Counted from the first letter of the stretch, positions 25,916-35,150 are shown. The stretch is DNA of 64,000 nucleotides from Brevibacillus massiliensis (GCF_000311785.1 NZ_HE978543.1:1-64000); one strand, 5' to 3'. A program made the numbers and translations. Notes: a model not told the origin generated them from the sequence alone.

Positions 25916-26683
25916 TTACATTCCTTTTACTTCGCTTTCCAGGATGTTCACCAGTTCTTTCACCTGCTCGGCGGCACCGCCTTCGATCATCCGGCAAGCT
26001 GCCTTTTTCTGCGGCAAATAGCGGTTGGTCACGGTCGATTTGCTTTGCACTTCATCCTCCTGCAAGGACAGATCAGCGATCGTCAATCGTTCCAGCGGTT
26101 TTTTCTTGGCTTTCATAATGTTGGGCAATGACGGATAACGCGGTTCGTTCAACCCCTGCTGCGCGGTGACCAAGAGCGGCAATGGCGCCTCGATCACTTC
26201 AATATTCCCTTCGACGTCGCGCTCAGCCACCGCCTTGCCGTTCTGTATATCCAGCTTGGTGATCGTCGTGATCTGCGGAATTTGCAGCAGCTCGGCTACG
26301 CGGGGGCCGATCTGGCCGGAGCCGTTGTCGATGGACATGTTGCCGGCGAGGATCAGGTCGTACTCGCGCCCCTGGATCGCGGCCGCGATGATTTTGGCCG
26401 TCCCGTACTCGTCGCCGGCCAAGCCCTCGTCGTCGATCAGCACCGCTTTATCGGCCCCCATCGCCAGCGCCGTCCGCAGCGCGCTTTCCGAGCGGTCGGG
26501 CCCTACCGTGATGACGGTGACTTCGCCGCCCTGCTCTTCCCGAATCTTCAGGGCTTCTTCGATGGCGTATTCGTCGTACGGATTAATGATGAATTCAACC
26601 CCGTCTTCGCGAATGTCATTGTTTTCCAGAGCGATTTTTTCTTCGGTGTCAAAGGTCTGCTTCATGAGCACGATCATATTCAT
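25916..26683 (-). CDS. etfB: Electron transfer flavoprotein beta subunit
   Basis: An EtfB of about 255 residues, containing the nucleotide-binding region DLILAGNMSIDNGSGQIGP (about residues 111-130). That loop differs from the more common GKQAIDDDxxQ form, which points to a diverged EtfB subgroup. A start at ATG 26683 (MNMIVLMKQTFDTEE) fits homologues; a GTG at 26692 is closer to the AAGGAG site and cannot be excluded. It is co-transcribed with EtfA and with the acyl-CoA dehydrogenase that is its likely electron donor. Confidence 0.95.
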   Translation of the reverse strand: MNMIVLMKQTFDTEEKIALENNDIREDGVEFIINPYDEYAIEEALKIREEQGGEVTVITVGPDRSESALRTALAMGADKAVLIDDEGLAGDEYGTAKIIAAAIQGREYDLILAGNMSIDNGSGQIGPRVAELLQIPQITTITKLDIQNGKAVAERDVEGNIEVIEAPLPLLVTAQQGLNEPRYPSLPNIMKAKKKPLERLTIADLSLQEDEVQSKSTVTNRYLPQKKAACRMIEGGAAEQVKELVNILESEVKGM

Positions 26684-26708
26684 CGGCTTCACCCGTCTCC
26701 TTCCCGAT

Positions 26709-27788
26709 TTAACCCAGTTTTTTCTTTAGCGTGTCGCAGATGCAGCTGCCAACCTCTTCAGTAGTTGCCCGGCCGCCCAGGTCAGGAGTGACCACCTGGC
26801 CTTCCTCCAGGACATCCTGCATCGCTTCCATAATCGCCGCGGCCGCTTTTTCCTCGCCAAAGTGTTCCAGCATCATGCTGGCGCACCAGATGGCCGCGAT
26901 CGGATTGGCGATGCCCTTTCCGGCGATGTCCGGTGCCGAACCGTGCACCGGCTCGAACATGGAGGGGAAATTCTTTTCCGGATTGATGTTTGCCGAAGGA
27001 GCAATCCCCATGCCGCCGACGATGGCAGCGCCCAGGTCGGTCAAGATGTCGCCGAACAGGTTGGAAGCGACGACGACATCAAAGACATCCGGCTTGGAGA
27101 CGAAAAAGGCGCAAAGGGCATCGATATGGACGATGTTGGTCTCGATCTCCGGGAATTCCTGATGGATCTTGTGGACGTATTCATCCCAAAACGGCATGGT
27201 GTGGTTGATGCCGTTTGATTTGGTCGCCGCCGTCAGCCGCTTCCGCTTTCCCTTCTCCTGGGCCAGCTTGAAGGCGTAACGCAGCACCCTCTCCACCCCG
27301 GTGCGGGTAAACACGCTGTTCTGAATGGCCATATCCTGGCTGGTGCCTTCGTAGATGCGGCCGCCCATGTTGGAGTATTCTCCCTCGTTGTTTTCGCGAA
27401 TGACGATAAAATCGAGGTCGCTGGCATCGCGGTTGGCCAGCGGTGACTTGATCCCTCTCAGCAGTTTGACCGGACGGATGTTGATGTACTGCTGGAAGGA
27501 ACGGCGGATCGGCAGGAGCAGCCCCCACAGTGACACGTGGTCCGGGACGCCGGGATAGCCGACCGCCCCCAAATAGATGGAATCGAAGCCTTTCAGCAGC
27601 TCCAGACCGTTGTCCGGCATCATTTTTCCGTGTTTGGCGTAGTACTCGCAGCTCCAGTCAAAGCTCTCGTAGGTCAGCGAAAAACCGCCGTCCAGCTCGC
27701 AGACCGTATCCAGCACTTTTTTGCCTTCCCGAATGACATCGACACCGATCCCGTCTCCGGGAATTAAAGCGATTGAGTAATGTTTCAT
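26709..27788 (-). CDS. Tartrate/D-malate dehydrogenase-type isopropylmalate dehydrogenase family enzyme
   Basis: A 359-residue NAD-dependent beta-decarboxylating dehydrogenase. Motifs follow the tartrate/D-malate dehydrogenase group (TtuC/DmlA): GDGIG at residues 11-15, NIRPVK, IRENNEGEYSN (about 128-138), the catalytic lysine in AATKSN and metal aspartates in NLFGDILTDLGAA. Such enzymes oxidise a 2-hydroxy diacid and release CO2. It sits between the 2-hydroxyacid dehydrogenase and EtfB genes in the acyl-CoA operon, so a hydroxy-diacid intermediate is likely part of the pathway. The natural substrate is not defined. Confidence 0.88.
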   Translation of the reverse strand: MKHYSIALIPGDGIGVDVIREGKKVLDTVCELDGGFSLTYESFDWSCEYYAKHGKMMPDNGLELLKGFDSIYLGAVGYPGVPDHVSLWGLLLPIRRSFQQYINIRPVKLLRGIKSPLANRDASDLDFIVIRENNEGEYSNMGGRIYEGTSQDMAIQNSVFTRTGVERVLRYAFKLAQEKGKRKRLTAATKSNGINHTMPFWDEYVHKIHQEFPEIETNIVHIDALCAFFVSKPDVFDVVVASNLFGDILTDLGAAIVGGMGIAPSANINPEKNFPSMFEPVHGSAPDIAGKGIANPIAAIWCASMMLEHFGEEKAAAAIMEAMQDVLEEGQVVTPDLGGRATTEEVGSCICDTLKKKLG

Positions 27789-27812
27789 CTCTTTCTTCTC
27801 CTGTCTTTAGAA

Positions 27813-28796
27813 TCAAGCTTCCAGTACTTCGGGATTGGCGATGTGCTGCGGACGTTCGCCGGCCAACACCCGCAGCACATTCGTGGCTACCGTCGTCGCA
27901 CTGATGTAATTGCACTCCACCGTTGTGCCGCCGACATGCGGAGTCACGATCACATTGGGCAGGGACAAGAGCGGCAGATCGGCTGCAGGCGGCTCCGGAT
28001 CGAAGACGTCCAGACCGGCGCCGGCGATCGCTCCGGTTTTCAGCGCCTCGTACAGGTCATCCTGGTTGACCACTCCGCCGCGTGCCGTGTTGACGAGGTA
28101 GGCCGTCGGCTTCATCAGTGAAAAATGGTGGCGGTTGATGCTCCCCCTGGTCTCTTGATTGAGCGGGATGTGCAGGGAGACGAAGTCTGACTCCGCAAAG
28201 AGATGATCCAGGTCGGTAGTGACTTTCAGCCCCAGTTCTTCCGCCAGCCCGTGCTTGGCCTTGTCGTACGATCGAACCCAGACCGTCACCTCCATCTCGA
28301 GGCCCAGCTTGAGCCGTTTCGCCACTTCCTTGGCGATGGCCCCAAAACCAACGATCCCGACACGCTTTCCCTTCAGTTCGTATGTTTTCAGAACAGTGCG
28401 GGAGGCGTAGTTGCCCTGGCTCATTTCATGGTGAAACCCGATAAGCGATTTGGCGAGCGCCATGATCAGCGTCACTGCGTGTTCTGCCGTGGAAACCCCG
28501 TTGACGGACGGAGCGTGCAGCACCGGGATGTTTTTTTCAGTCGCGTACCCAACATCAATATTGTCCAGTCCGACTCCAGCTCCAGAGATCACTTTCAGCG
28601 AAGGGGCAGCGTCAATGATTTCTCTGGTGATTTTTGCCGGGGCGCGCAGGACAATCCCGTCCACATCGCGAGCCAGCGCGCAAAGATGGTCCGAATCGTA
28701 CACGTCGGTGCGGATTACCTCGGCCCCCTCTTGCAGAATCGCCTCACCGGCTTCATGGTACATGGACAAGATTTGCAGGATTTTTGGTTTGTTCAT
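27813..28796 (-). CDS. D-2-hydroxyacid dehydrogenase (phosphoglycerate dehydrogenase-like)
   Basis: A 327-residue NAD-dependent dehydrogenase of the D-2-hydroxyacid family without the C-terminal ACT domain of SerA. The dinucleotide motif GIVGFGAIAKEVAKRL is near residue 150, the catalytic Arg in NTARGGVVN, Glu in FDPEPP and His in VTPHVGGTT. The start ATG at 28796 has AAAAAGGAG six bases upstream; a longer frame to 28865 would overlap the thiolase gene. It probably reduces or oxidises a 2-oxo/2-hydroxy acid linked to the tartrate/malate-type dehydrogenase next to it. Confidence 0.88.
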   Translation of the reverse strand: MNKPKILQILSMYHEAGEAILQEGAEVIRTDVYDSDHLCALARDVDGIVLRAPAKITREIIDAAPSLKVISGAGVGLDNIDVGYATEKNIPVLHAPSVNGVSTAEHAVTLIMALAKSLIGFHHEMSQGNYASRTVLKTYELKGKRVGIVGFGAIAKEVAKRLKLGLEMEVTVWVRSYDKAKHGLAEELGLKVTTDLDHLFAESDFVSLHIPLNQETRGSINRHHFSLMKPTAYLVNTARGGVVNQDDLYEALKTGAIAGAGLDVFDPEPPAADLPLLSLPNVIVTPHVGGTTVECNYISATTVATNVLRVLAGERPQHIANPEVLEA

Positions 28797-28810
28797 AGCA
28801 GACTCCTTTT

Positions 28811-30004
28811 TTACAAGCGCAGATTTTCTACGATGGTCGTCAGCCCCTGGCCGCCGCCGATGCACAGGGTGACCAATCCGTACCGGCTGCCGCGCCGCTC
28901 CATTTCATGCATCAGCTTGGTCATCAGGATCGCTCCCGTACCGCCGAGCGGGTGGCCGAGCGCGATCGCCCCGCCGTTGACATTCAGCTTCTGCTGATCG
29001 ATGTTCAGCTCTTTCACCACGGCCAGGGTTTGGGCCGCGAACGCTTCATTCAGCTCGATCAGATCGATGTCGGCAAGCGTCAGGCCGGCCTGTTTCAACG
29101 CTTTGATCGTCGACGGAACCGGCCCGATTCCCATGATTTCGGGGGATACCCCGGATGCCGCCTGGGCGATGATGCGCAGGCGCGGTTTGATGCCCCGTTT
29201 TTCCGCTTCTTCCTCCGCCATCACGATGACGGCAGAGGCCCCGTCGTTGCGGCCGCTGGAATTGCCTGCCGTAACGGTGCCGCCCTGTTTGAACACCGGC
29301 TTGAGCGCTGCCAGCTTTTCCAGCGAGGTAGGGCGGGGATGCTCATCCGTGTCGAACAGAATCGTCTCTTTCCGCTTCTTGATTTCATACGGGACGATCT
29401 CGCCGGCAAATTTGCCGTCCCTGATCGCGGCTGCGGCCTTCTCCTGGCTGCCGAGAGCAAATTCGTCTTGTTCCTCCCGGCTGATGTTGTACTTTTCCGC
29501 CAGGTTCTCCGCTGTCAAGCCCATGGTCAAGTGGCCGTAAACTTCAATCGGCTGGGCCCGCGGCTGGCTTTCCGTGTTGGGGTCGACGAGCTCGGCGTTG
29601 CCGGCTTCATACCCGTAGCGGGCCTTGCGCAGATAGTACGGTGCGGTGCTCATGCTCTCCGCTCCCCCCGCAAGTACGATGTCGGCATACCCGCACATGA
29701 TTTGCTGGGCTGCGTTGTTGATCGCCTGCAGACCGGAGGCGCACTGCCGATGCACCGTGTAGCCGGGAACCTCGATCGGCAGACCGGCGCGTAGGGCGGC
29801 GAGCCGGGCCAGGTTGGGCGCGTCGGAGCTCTGCTTGGCATGGCCCCAGATCACTTCGCCCACATCTTTGCCTTCGATCGCGTTTCTCTGCAAAACTTCA
29901 CTCATGACCCGTGCAGACAGATAATCCACCTCGACGTCTTTGAGCGTCCCGCCCATCCGGCCGATCGCCGTCCTGACTCCATCCACAATCACGACATTTC
30001 TCAA
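28811..30004 (-). CDS. Acetyl-CoA acyltransferase (thiolase)
   Basis: A 397-residue thiolase. The nucleophile Cys is at residue 88 (HRQCASGLQ), with the two C-terminal active-site motifs GHPLGGTGA (His) and LCIGGGQG (Cys). It cleaves a 3-oxoacyl-CoA to acetyl-CoA and a shorter acyl-CoA, or acetoacetyl-CoA to two acetyl-CoA. The start is TTG at 30004, preceded by GAGGTGAG. It lies between the acyl-CoA dehydrogenase and hydroxyacid dehydrogenase genes and completes a beta-oxidation set with the hydratase and 3-hydroxyacyl-CoA dehydrogenase nearby. Confidence 0.95.
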   Translation of the reverse strand: MRNVVIVDGVRTAIGRMGGTLKDVEVDYLSARVMSEVLQRNAIEGKDVGEVIWGHAKQSSDAPNLARLAALRAGLPIEVPGYTVHRQCASGLQAINNAAQQIMCGYADIVLAGGAESMSTAPYYLRKARYGYEAGNAELVDPNTESQPRAQPIEVYGHLTMGLTAENLAEKYNISREEQDEFALGSQEKAAAAIRDGKFAGEIVPYEIKKRKETILFDTDEHPRPTSLEKLAALKPVFKQGGTVTAGNSSGRNDGASAVIVMAEEEAEKRGIKPRLRIIAQAASGVSPEIMGIGPVPSTIKALKQAGLTLADIDLIELNEAFAAQTLAVVKELNIDQQKLNVNGGAIALGHPLGGTGAILMTKLMHEMERRGSRYGLVTLCIGGGQGLTTIVENLRL

Positions 30005-30049
30005 TGGAACTCACCTCACCGTTTTTTTTACCCGATGCAACGAAGCTTT

Positions 30050-31201
30050 TTATTTGGAAAACTCCCGTTTCAGTTCAGCGGCGATGATATTTTTCTGGAT
30101 CTGCGACGTGCCTTCGTAAATCTTGGTAATCCGCGCATCCCGGTAATAGCGTTCGATCGGATAGTCCCGCATGTACCCGATACCGCCGTGAATCTGCACC
30201 GCGAGATCGGCGACCCGATTGTACACTTCCGAGCCGTACAGTTTGGCGATCGCCGCCTCTTTTACGACGCGCATGCCTTGGTCGGTCATCCACGCCGTCC
30301 GGTACGTCATCGCTCTCAGCACTTCGATCTCCATGGAGATCTCCGCCAGCATGTGCTGGACCGCCTGCTGCTCGAAGATCGGCTTGCCGAACTGGACCCG
30401 CTGCAACGCATAATCCATGCAGTGCTCCAGCAGCTTTTCGCAAGAACCCAGGTTTCTCGCGGCAAGTCCGGCCCGCCCGTTGGCGAGGATTTTGAGCGCA
30501 TTCACATAACCGTTGCCTTCCTCGCCCAAGACGTTCTCGACCGGCACTTCCATGTCGTCGAAGAACAGCTCGGCGGAATGCGAGCCGCGCAGACCCATTT
30601 TCCGTTCGACGGCTCCCACTTTAAAGCCGGGGAAGTCCTTTTCGACGATGAAGGAAGTGATGCCTTTCGCCCCTTTGCTCGGGTCGGTGACCGCCATCAC
30701 CGTGAAGATTTGCCCGCAAACGGCATTGGTGATGTAATGCTTGGAGCCGTTGATGATGTACCGGTCTCCCTTTTTGACCGCCGTCGTTTTCAGATTGGCC
30801 GCATTCGAGCCTGCACTCGGCTCCGTCAAGGCAAACGCGCCGATCCATTCGCCCGTCGCCATTTTCGGCAGGTACTTTCGCTTCTGTTCCTCCGTCCCCA
30901 GTTCCACGATCCCGACGCTGCCGATGCCGGTATGTGCGCCGATCAATGTGGTAAAGCCGTTGTGCGTCTTGCCCAGTTCCTCATAGATCGCGCATTTTCC
31001 CACCATATCCAGGCCCAGCCCGCCGTACTCTTCGGGAATGCTGAGGCCGAACAAGCCCATCTCCTTGGACATCTCGACGATGTGTTCCGGGATTTCGTCG
31101 TTCTCTTCGATTTCCATGGCCACCTTTTCCACTTCGGTCTGGACGAATTCCCGCACTGCTTTTCGCAAGATTTCAATGTCTTCTGAAAAACGAAAATCCA
31201 T
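30050..31201 (-). CDS. Acyl-CoA dehydrogenase
   Basis: A 383-residue FAD-dependent acyl-CoA dehydrogenase. Family signatures are visible: [15 protein letters not shown] (about 120-134), the [10 protein letters not shown] region, the FAD-binding [23 protein letters not shown] (about 335-357) and the C-terminal YEGTSQIQ with the usual catalytic glutamate. The start ATG at 31201 is eight bases after AAGGAG. It should introduce the 2,3 double bond and pass electrons to EtfAB encoded in the same operon. Chain-length preference is unknown; a short-chain or glutaryl-type substrate is compatible with the gene set. Confidence 0.94.
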   Translation of the reverse strand: MDFRFSEDIEILRKAVREFVQTEVEKVAMEIEENDEIPEHIVEMSKEMGLFGLSIPEEYGGLGLDMVGKCAIYEELGKTHNGFTTLIGAHTGIGSVGIVELGTEEQKRKYLPKMATGEWIGAFALTEPSAGSNAANLKTTAVKKGDRYIINGSKHYITNAVCGQIFTVMAVTDPSKGAKGITSFIVEKDFPGFKVGAVERKMGLRGSHSAELFFDDMEVPVENVLGEEGNGYVNALKILANGRAGLAARNLGSCEKLLEHCMDYALQRVQFGKPIFEQQAVQHMLAEISMEIEVLRAMTYRTAWMTDQGMRVVKEAAIAKLYGSEVYNRVADLAVQIHGGIGYMRDYPIERYYRDARITKIYEGTSQIQKNIIAAELKREFSK

Positions 31202-31230
31202 GTCAACCACTCCTTCGTCTGAATGTGCGT

Positions 31231-32004
31231 TTATTTTCCTTTAAATTGCGGTGAGCGTTTCTCCAAAAAGGCCAGCGTCCCTTCCAGTTTGTCCTCCGAA
31301 CCGATGAGGATGGTTTGGGCCAGCTTTTCCAGGAAGAGCGCCGTCTCCATCTCCGTATCGGCGCCGTGGTTGACCACCGCTTTGGCCAATCTTACTGCCA
31401 ACGGGCCTTTGGATGCGATCTTCGTGGCGTATTCTTTCGCTGTCGGCAGCAGTTCCGCCAGGGGGACGACTCTGTTTACCAGACCGATTCGCTCCGCCTT
31501 CTCGGCCGTGATGATATCGCCGGTCAAGATCATCTCCATCGCCCGGCCCTTCCCGACGATTCTGGAGAGCCGCTGCGTGCCGCCCGCCCCCGGCATGATC
31601 CCCAGATTCACTTCCGGCAGCCCTACCTTTGCGTGCTCCGCCGCAATGCGAATGTCGCAGGAGAGCGCCAGCTCCAGTCCGCCCCCGAGGGCATAGCCGT
31701 TGATGGCAGCGATGGTCGGTATCTCGTATGCTTCGATCTTGCGGTAGACGGCCGTCATATTCGGCTGCAGCGCTTCGATCATCGTCCTTTTATGCAGCTG
31801 CGAGATGTCCGCCCCTGCAGCAAATGATTTTTCCCCTGATCCTGTAAAGATCAGCACCCGTACCTCTTGGTTCTCTCTTATCTCCTCCAAAGCCTGGACG
31901 ATCTCGCGCAGCGTCTCCGCACTCAAGGCATTTCTCACTTCGGGCCGGTTGATCGTGATGATTCCGATTCCCTCTGCGACTTCGACAAGCAGGTTATTGT
32001 ACAC
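31231..32004 (-). CDS. Enoyl-CoA hydratase
   Basis: A crotonase-family enzyme of about 257 residues. The CoA-binding and oxyanion segment [11 protein letters not shown] and both catalytic glutamates, in [11 protein letters not shown] and [19 protein letters not shown], are present. The start is taken as GTG 32004, ten bases after AAGGAG, giving the usual family length; ATG 32031 would overlap the CoA-transferase B stop by four bases and cannot be excluded. It hydrates a trans-2-enoyl-CoA such as crotonyl-CoA to the 3-hydroxyacyl-CoA used by the dehydrogenase at 34299. Confidence 0.94.
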   Translation of the reverse strand: MYNNLLVEVAEGIGIITINRPEVRNALSAETLREIVQALEEIRENQEVRVLIFTGSGEKSFAAGADISQLHKRTMIEALQPNMTAVYRKIEAYEIPTIAAINGYALGGGLELALSCDIRIAAEHAKVGLPEVNLGIMPGAGGTQRLSRIVGKGRAMEMILTGDIITAEKAERIGLVNRVVPLAELLPTAKEYATKIASKGPLAVRLAKAVVNHGADTEMETALFLEKLAQTILIGSEDKLEGTLAFLEKRSPQFKGK

Positions 32005-32027
32005 CGCATCGGCACTCCTTCCCGTAA

Positions 32028-32699
32028 TCATGAATACGTCGGCATCCGCTTCAAATCTTCCGCTACCTCATAGCGGGCCGCGGTCAGTTCCCGCACTTCT
32101 TCCAGGCTGGTATCCTCGGCGATCTCGCGCAGCGTCATTCTGCCATTTTCGACTGTAAATACGGCTTTCTCCGTGACGATCATCTCCACCTGGCGGATGC
32201 CGCTTGTCGGATAGGTAAGCTCACGGACCAGCTTGGGCTTCCCTTCCTTGGTTACATGGGTAATGGCGACGATGATTTTTTTGGCGCCGGGAACCAGGTC
32301 CATCGCCCCGCCAACACCGAGGATGTCTTCTCCGGGCACCGCCCAATTGGCGATCTCCCCTGTTTCGCTCACCTGCAGGGCCCCCAGGACAGCGACGTCA
32401 ACATGTCCGCCGCGGATCATCACAAAAGAGTCGGCACTGGAGAACAGCGAGGCTCCTCGACCCAGGGTGACCGGATGTTTGCTGGCGCTGATCAGATCCA
32501 TATCGATCTCGTCTGGCGGCGGGGTAGGTCCCATGCCGAGCAGGCCGTTTTCCGACTGGAGAAAAACCTCCTGATCCGGCTCCAGATAGTCGGGAATCAG
32601 GGTGGGAATGCCCACGCCGAGATTGACGACAGACCCTTTTTTCAATTCTTTGGCAATACGCTTGGCGATGCGAATGCGGTACGGGTCACTGTTTTTCAA
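32028..32699 (-). CDS. scoB: 3-oxoacid CoA-transferase subunit B
   Basis: A subunit of about 223 residues of the succinyl-CoA:3-oxoacid CoA-transferase family. The catalytic glutamate lies in the SENGLLGMG motif near residue 47, and GAMDLVPGAKKII near 125 is typical of subunit B. The start is TTG 32699, eight bases after AGGAGG, rather than the GTG at 32708 that overlaps that site. It overlaps the end of subunit A by about 14 bases. With subunit A it moves CoA from a donor such as succinyl-CoA to an acid, activating it for the enzymes downstream. Confidence 0.94.
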   Translation of the reverse strand: MKNSDPYRIRIAKRIAKELKKGSVVNLGVGIPTLIPDYLEPDQEVFLQSENGLLGMGPTPPPDEIDMDLISASKHPVTLGRGASLFSSADSFVMIRGGHVDVAVLGALQVSETGEIANWAVPGEDILGVGGAMDLVPGAKKIIVAITHVTKEGKPKLVRELTYPTSGIRQVEMIVTEKAVFTVENGRMTLREIAEDTSLEEVRELTAARYEVAEDLKRMPTYS

Positions 32700-33393
32700 C
32701 GTAGACACCTCCTCTCTTTTCGTACCGGTTCAACACCACGACATCGACGTAGATGTGCGGAGTGACGATGCTTTCCGCATCCAGCTCTCCGACTTCGACG
32801 ATTTCGTCTACTTCGGCGATCACCAGGTCGGCCGCCGTGGCCATCATCGGATTGAAATTGCGGGCGGTACGCGAGTAGACGAGATTCCCCAGAGTGTCTG
32901 CTTTCAGCGCTTTGATCAAGGCGACCCTGGCGCGGATTGCTTCCACCAGGATGTAGCGCTCGCCGTTGAACACTCTTTCTTCTTTCCCCTCTGCCAACTT
33001 GGTCCCGACAGCTGTCTTGATGTAAAACCCGGCAATTCCCGCACCGCCGGCCCGGACCGCCTCAGCGATCGTTCCCTGCGGAATCAGCTCGATTTCCAAC
33101 TCGCCGTTTTTCCAGGCTTTGACCGCATCGCGGTTGGTCGTAAAGTAGGATCCCACTGCCTTTTTCAAATGCCCCGTAAGCAGCAGCTTGCCCAAGCCCT
33201 TGCCGGGTTCGCCGAGGTTGTTGCTGATCACCGTGAGATTGCGGGCTTCATCTTGCGCGGCGATCGCGTCGATCATCGTAAACGGCGTGCCGCAAAGGCC
33301 GAAGCCGCCAACCAGGATCGAATCCCCGTCCTTGATCAGCGAGACCGCTTCTTCCGGCGTGCGCAATTTCGGCATATCCAGTACATGGTCCAT
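32686..33393 (-). CDS. scoA: 3-oxoacid CoA-transferase subunit A
   Basis: A subunit of about 235 residues of the CoA-transferase family, with the N-terminal glycine-rich motif VGGFGLCGTPFTMI (about 27-40) and EAIRARVALIKALKAD near 158-173. The start ATG 33393 is preceded by AAAGGGGGA; a GTG at 33411 lies upstream of that site. It is the first gene of the nine-gene operon that runs to EtfA. A perfect palindrome lies 28-48 bases before its start and is a likely IclR operator. Confidence 0.94.
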   Translation of the reverse strand: MDHVLDMPKLRTPEEAVSLIKDGDSILVGGFGLCGTPFTMIDAIAAQDEARNLTVISNNLGEPGKGLGKLLLTGHLKKAVGSYFTTNRDAVKAWKNGELEIELIPQGTIAEAVRAGGAGIAGFYIKTAVGTKLAEGKEERVFNGERYILVEAIRARVALIKALKADTLGNLVYSRTARNFNPMMATAADLVIAEVDEIVEVGELDAESIVTPHIYVDVVVLNRYEKRGGVYVEKQ

Positions 33394-33420
33394 CCGTATT
33401 CCCCCTTTCACAACCCTACA

Positions 33421-33441
33421 TCATTTCAATTATTGAAATGA
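33421..33441. promoter_or_regulatory. Perfect inverted repeat upstream of the CoA-transferase operon
   Basis: TCATTTCAA, three bases, and TTGAAATGA form a perfect inverted repeat between the IclR gene and the CoA-transferase operon it faces. It overlaps the region where the operon promoter must lie. IclR proteins bind AT-rich imperfect or perfect palindromes of about this size, so this is a good operator candidate for the adjacent regulator. Confidence 0.6.
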
Positions 33442-33467
33442 CATTTCACTAATAGAACTAATTTGTA

Positions 33468-33490
33468 ATCCTATCTGCATGAAATAGGAT
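33468..33490 (-). terminator. Weak terminator of the IclR gene
   Basis: ATCCTAT and its perfect complement ATAGGAT form a stem that touches the IclR stop codon. The downstream sequence is AT-rich but has no clean T run, so termination may be partial. Confidence 0.4.
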
Positions 33491-34251
33491 CATGGTACAT
33501 AGCCGCAGCGGCGTGAGATTTCTTCTGCAGTTTCTTTCAGCCTGACGATTAACAGCTGGATCCGCTCTTCGGGAAAGTGATCACCCGGCACAGCGATCGT
33601 CAGCGAGGCGATCACGCTTCCGGTGTGGTCGCGTATCGGGGTGGATACGCCCAGTGTCCCGGCGACGTGTTCCCCAAAGCTGATCGCGTAACCTCTCTCG
33701 CGGATTTCCGCTAAAACGCGCTGCAATTTGTCGATCTCGGTAATCGTGTCATCTGTAAACCTCTCCAGCTTGATCTGCTGCAGCAGCGCCTCTCTCTCCG
33801 GCTCCGGAGTGTACGCAAGCAGCAAGCGCGGGGCTGACCCTGCGTGCAGCGGCGTTCTCAGACCGATTCGCGTAAACAGCCGCATCGGCCGGTCCGTTTC
33901 CACCCGTTCCACGTAGACGGCTTCGCTGCGTTCGCGAATGACCAGATGAACGACTTCATTCAGTTCGTCGCGCAGCCGCTCCATGTACGGCAAGGCTATT
34001 TTTCTTACCTCCAGCTGTTCAGCGACCAGGTTGCCCAGCTCCAGCAATCTCAATCCGAGCTGGTACTGTTTGTCGCCGTGGTCAACTTGGTTGCGGACCA
34101 AAAAACCCTCCTCCTCAAGCGCCTTCAGCAAACGGTATGCCGTAGGCTTTGACAAACCGGAACTTCTTGCGATATCTGCCAGGGAAAGCCTGGAGCGTTC
34201 CGCCGTGAATAATCCCAATAACTTTAACGCCTTCCCTACGCTTTGATTCAT
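33490..34251 (-). CDS. IclR-family transcriptional regulator
   Basis: A 253-residue regulator with an N-terminal winged helix-turn-helix (SLADIARSSGLSKPTAYRLLKALEEEGF, about residues 22-50) and a C-terminal effector domain (SFGEHVAGTLGVSTPIRDHTG typical near 180-200). The start is the second ATG at 34251, six bases after GAGGAG. It is co-transcribed with the 3-hydroxyacyl-CoA dehydrogenase and faces the CoA-transferase operon on the same strand. It most likely controls that operon in response to an aromatic or acyl-type acid or CoA ester, as is usual for the family; the effector is not known. Confidence 0.93.
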   Translation of the reverse strand: MNQSVGKALKLLGLFTAERSRLSLADIARSSGLSKPTAYRLLKALEEEGFLVRNQVDHGDKQYQLGLRLLELGNLVAEQLEVRKIALPYMERLRDELNEVVHLVIRERSEAVYVERVETDRPMRLFTRIGLRTPLHAGSAPRLLLAYTPEPEREALLQQIKLERFTDDTITEIDKLQRVLAEIRERGYAISFGEHVAGTLGVSTPIRDHTGSVIASLTIAVPGDHFPEERIQLLIVRLKETAEEISRRCGYVP

Positions 34252-34298
34252 CATATTCTCCTCAATCCCGCTTCTGAACAGCAGCCGATCCGCTCCTA

Positions 34299-35150
34299 TC
34301 AGTCCTGTTGATACTCGTAAAATCCACTTCCCGATTTGCGGCCCAGGCGACCTGCTTTCACGTACTTGATCAGCAGCGGACACGGACGATACTTCTCCCC
34401 TAGTGTCTGATAGAGGTATTCCATATTTCGCAGCCGAGAGTCCAAACCGACCAGGTCAGCCAGTTCCAACGGGCCCATCGGATGATTCAAGCCGAGCTTC
34501 ATCGCTTTGTCGATATCGGCGGCAGACGCGACGCCCTCCATCAGCATGTTCATCGCTTCGTTTCCGATCAGACAGTTCATGCGGCTGGTGACGAACCCGG
34601 GAAACTCGTTTACTTCCACTGTCTCTTTTCCCAAGCGGGCGCCCACATGTTTTGCGATTTCCACCGTCTCATCGCTGGTGTCCAGGCCGCGCACGATTTC
34701 GATCAGCTTCATCTTGTGGACCGGATTGAAAAAGTGCATGGCCAGACATTTGTCGGGGCGGCTCGTTTGCGCTGCGATTTCTGTCGGACTCATCGTCGAT
34801 GTGTTGGTCGCCAATACGGTATGCGGCGGGCAGATCGCGTCCAGCGATTTGAACACGCTGATCTTCAATTCCATCTGTTCAAACACGGCTTCGATCACGA
34901 TATCGGCATTCTTTGCCGCCTCCTCGATGTTCGTCGTATAGGTGAGGTTGGCAAGCGCCCGATCTACCGCGCCGGGGTCTACGTACCCTCGTTCCGCACT
35001 CCTGCGCATCTCCTTCTCAATATAGTCTTTCGCTTTGTCCAGAGCTGCGGCCTGTACATCTTGCACGCAGACCTGAAAATCGGCCAGGGCTGCCGTATAG
35101 GCGATGCCTCTTCCCATCGTTCCCGAACCGATAACCGTTAGAAATTTCAC
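34299..35150 (-). CDS. hbd: 3-hydroxyacyl-CoA (3-hydroxybutyryl-CoA) dehydrogenase
   Basis: A 283-residue NAD-dependent dehydrogenase. The dinucleotide motif VIGSGTMGRGIA is at the N terminus, the catalytic histidine in MHFFNPVHKMKLIEIV (near residue 139) and the dimer/substrate motif NHPMGPLELADLVGLD in the C-terminal domain. The start GTG 35150 lies eight bases after AAAGGAG. It oxidises 3-hydroxybutyryl-CoA or a similar ester, filling the step between the hydratase and thiolase of the neighbouring operon. It has its own sigma-A promoter and is followed by the IclR gene. Confidence 0.94.
   Translation of the reverse strand: MKFLTVIGSGTMGRGIAYTAALADFQVCVQDVQAAALDKAKDYIEKEMRRSAERGYVDPGAVDRALANLTYTTNIEEAAKNADIVIEAVFEQMELKISVFKSLDAICPPHTVLATNTSTMSPTEIAAQTSRPDKCLAMHFFNPVHKMKLIEIVRGLDTSDETVEIAKHVGARLGKETVEVNEFPGFVTSRMNCLIGNEAMNMLMEGVASAADIDKAMKLGLNHPMGPLELADLVGLDSRLRNMEYLYQTLGEKYRPCPLLIKYVKAGRLGRKSGSGFYEYQQD

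Noticed and set aside
29840-31186. A 448-codon open frame on the plus strand opposite the acyl-CoA dehydrogenase gene
   Set aside because: It is antisense to a gene with clear family motifs and reads as a His/Phe/Asp-rich shadow of its codon pattern, with no ribosome binding site or family match.
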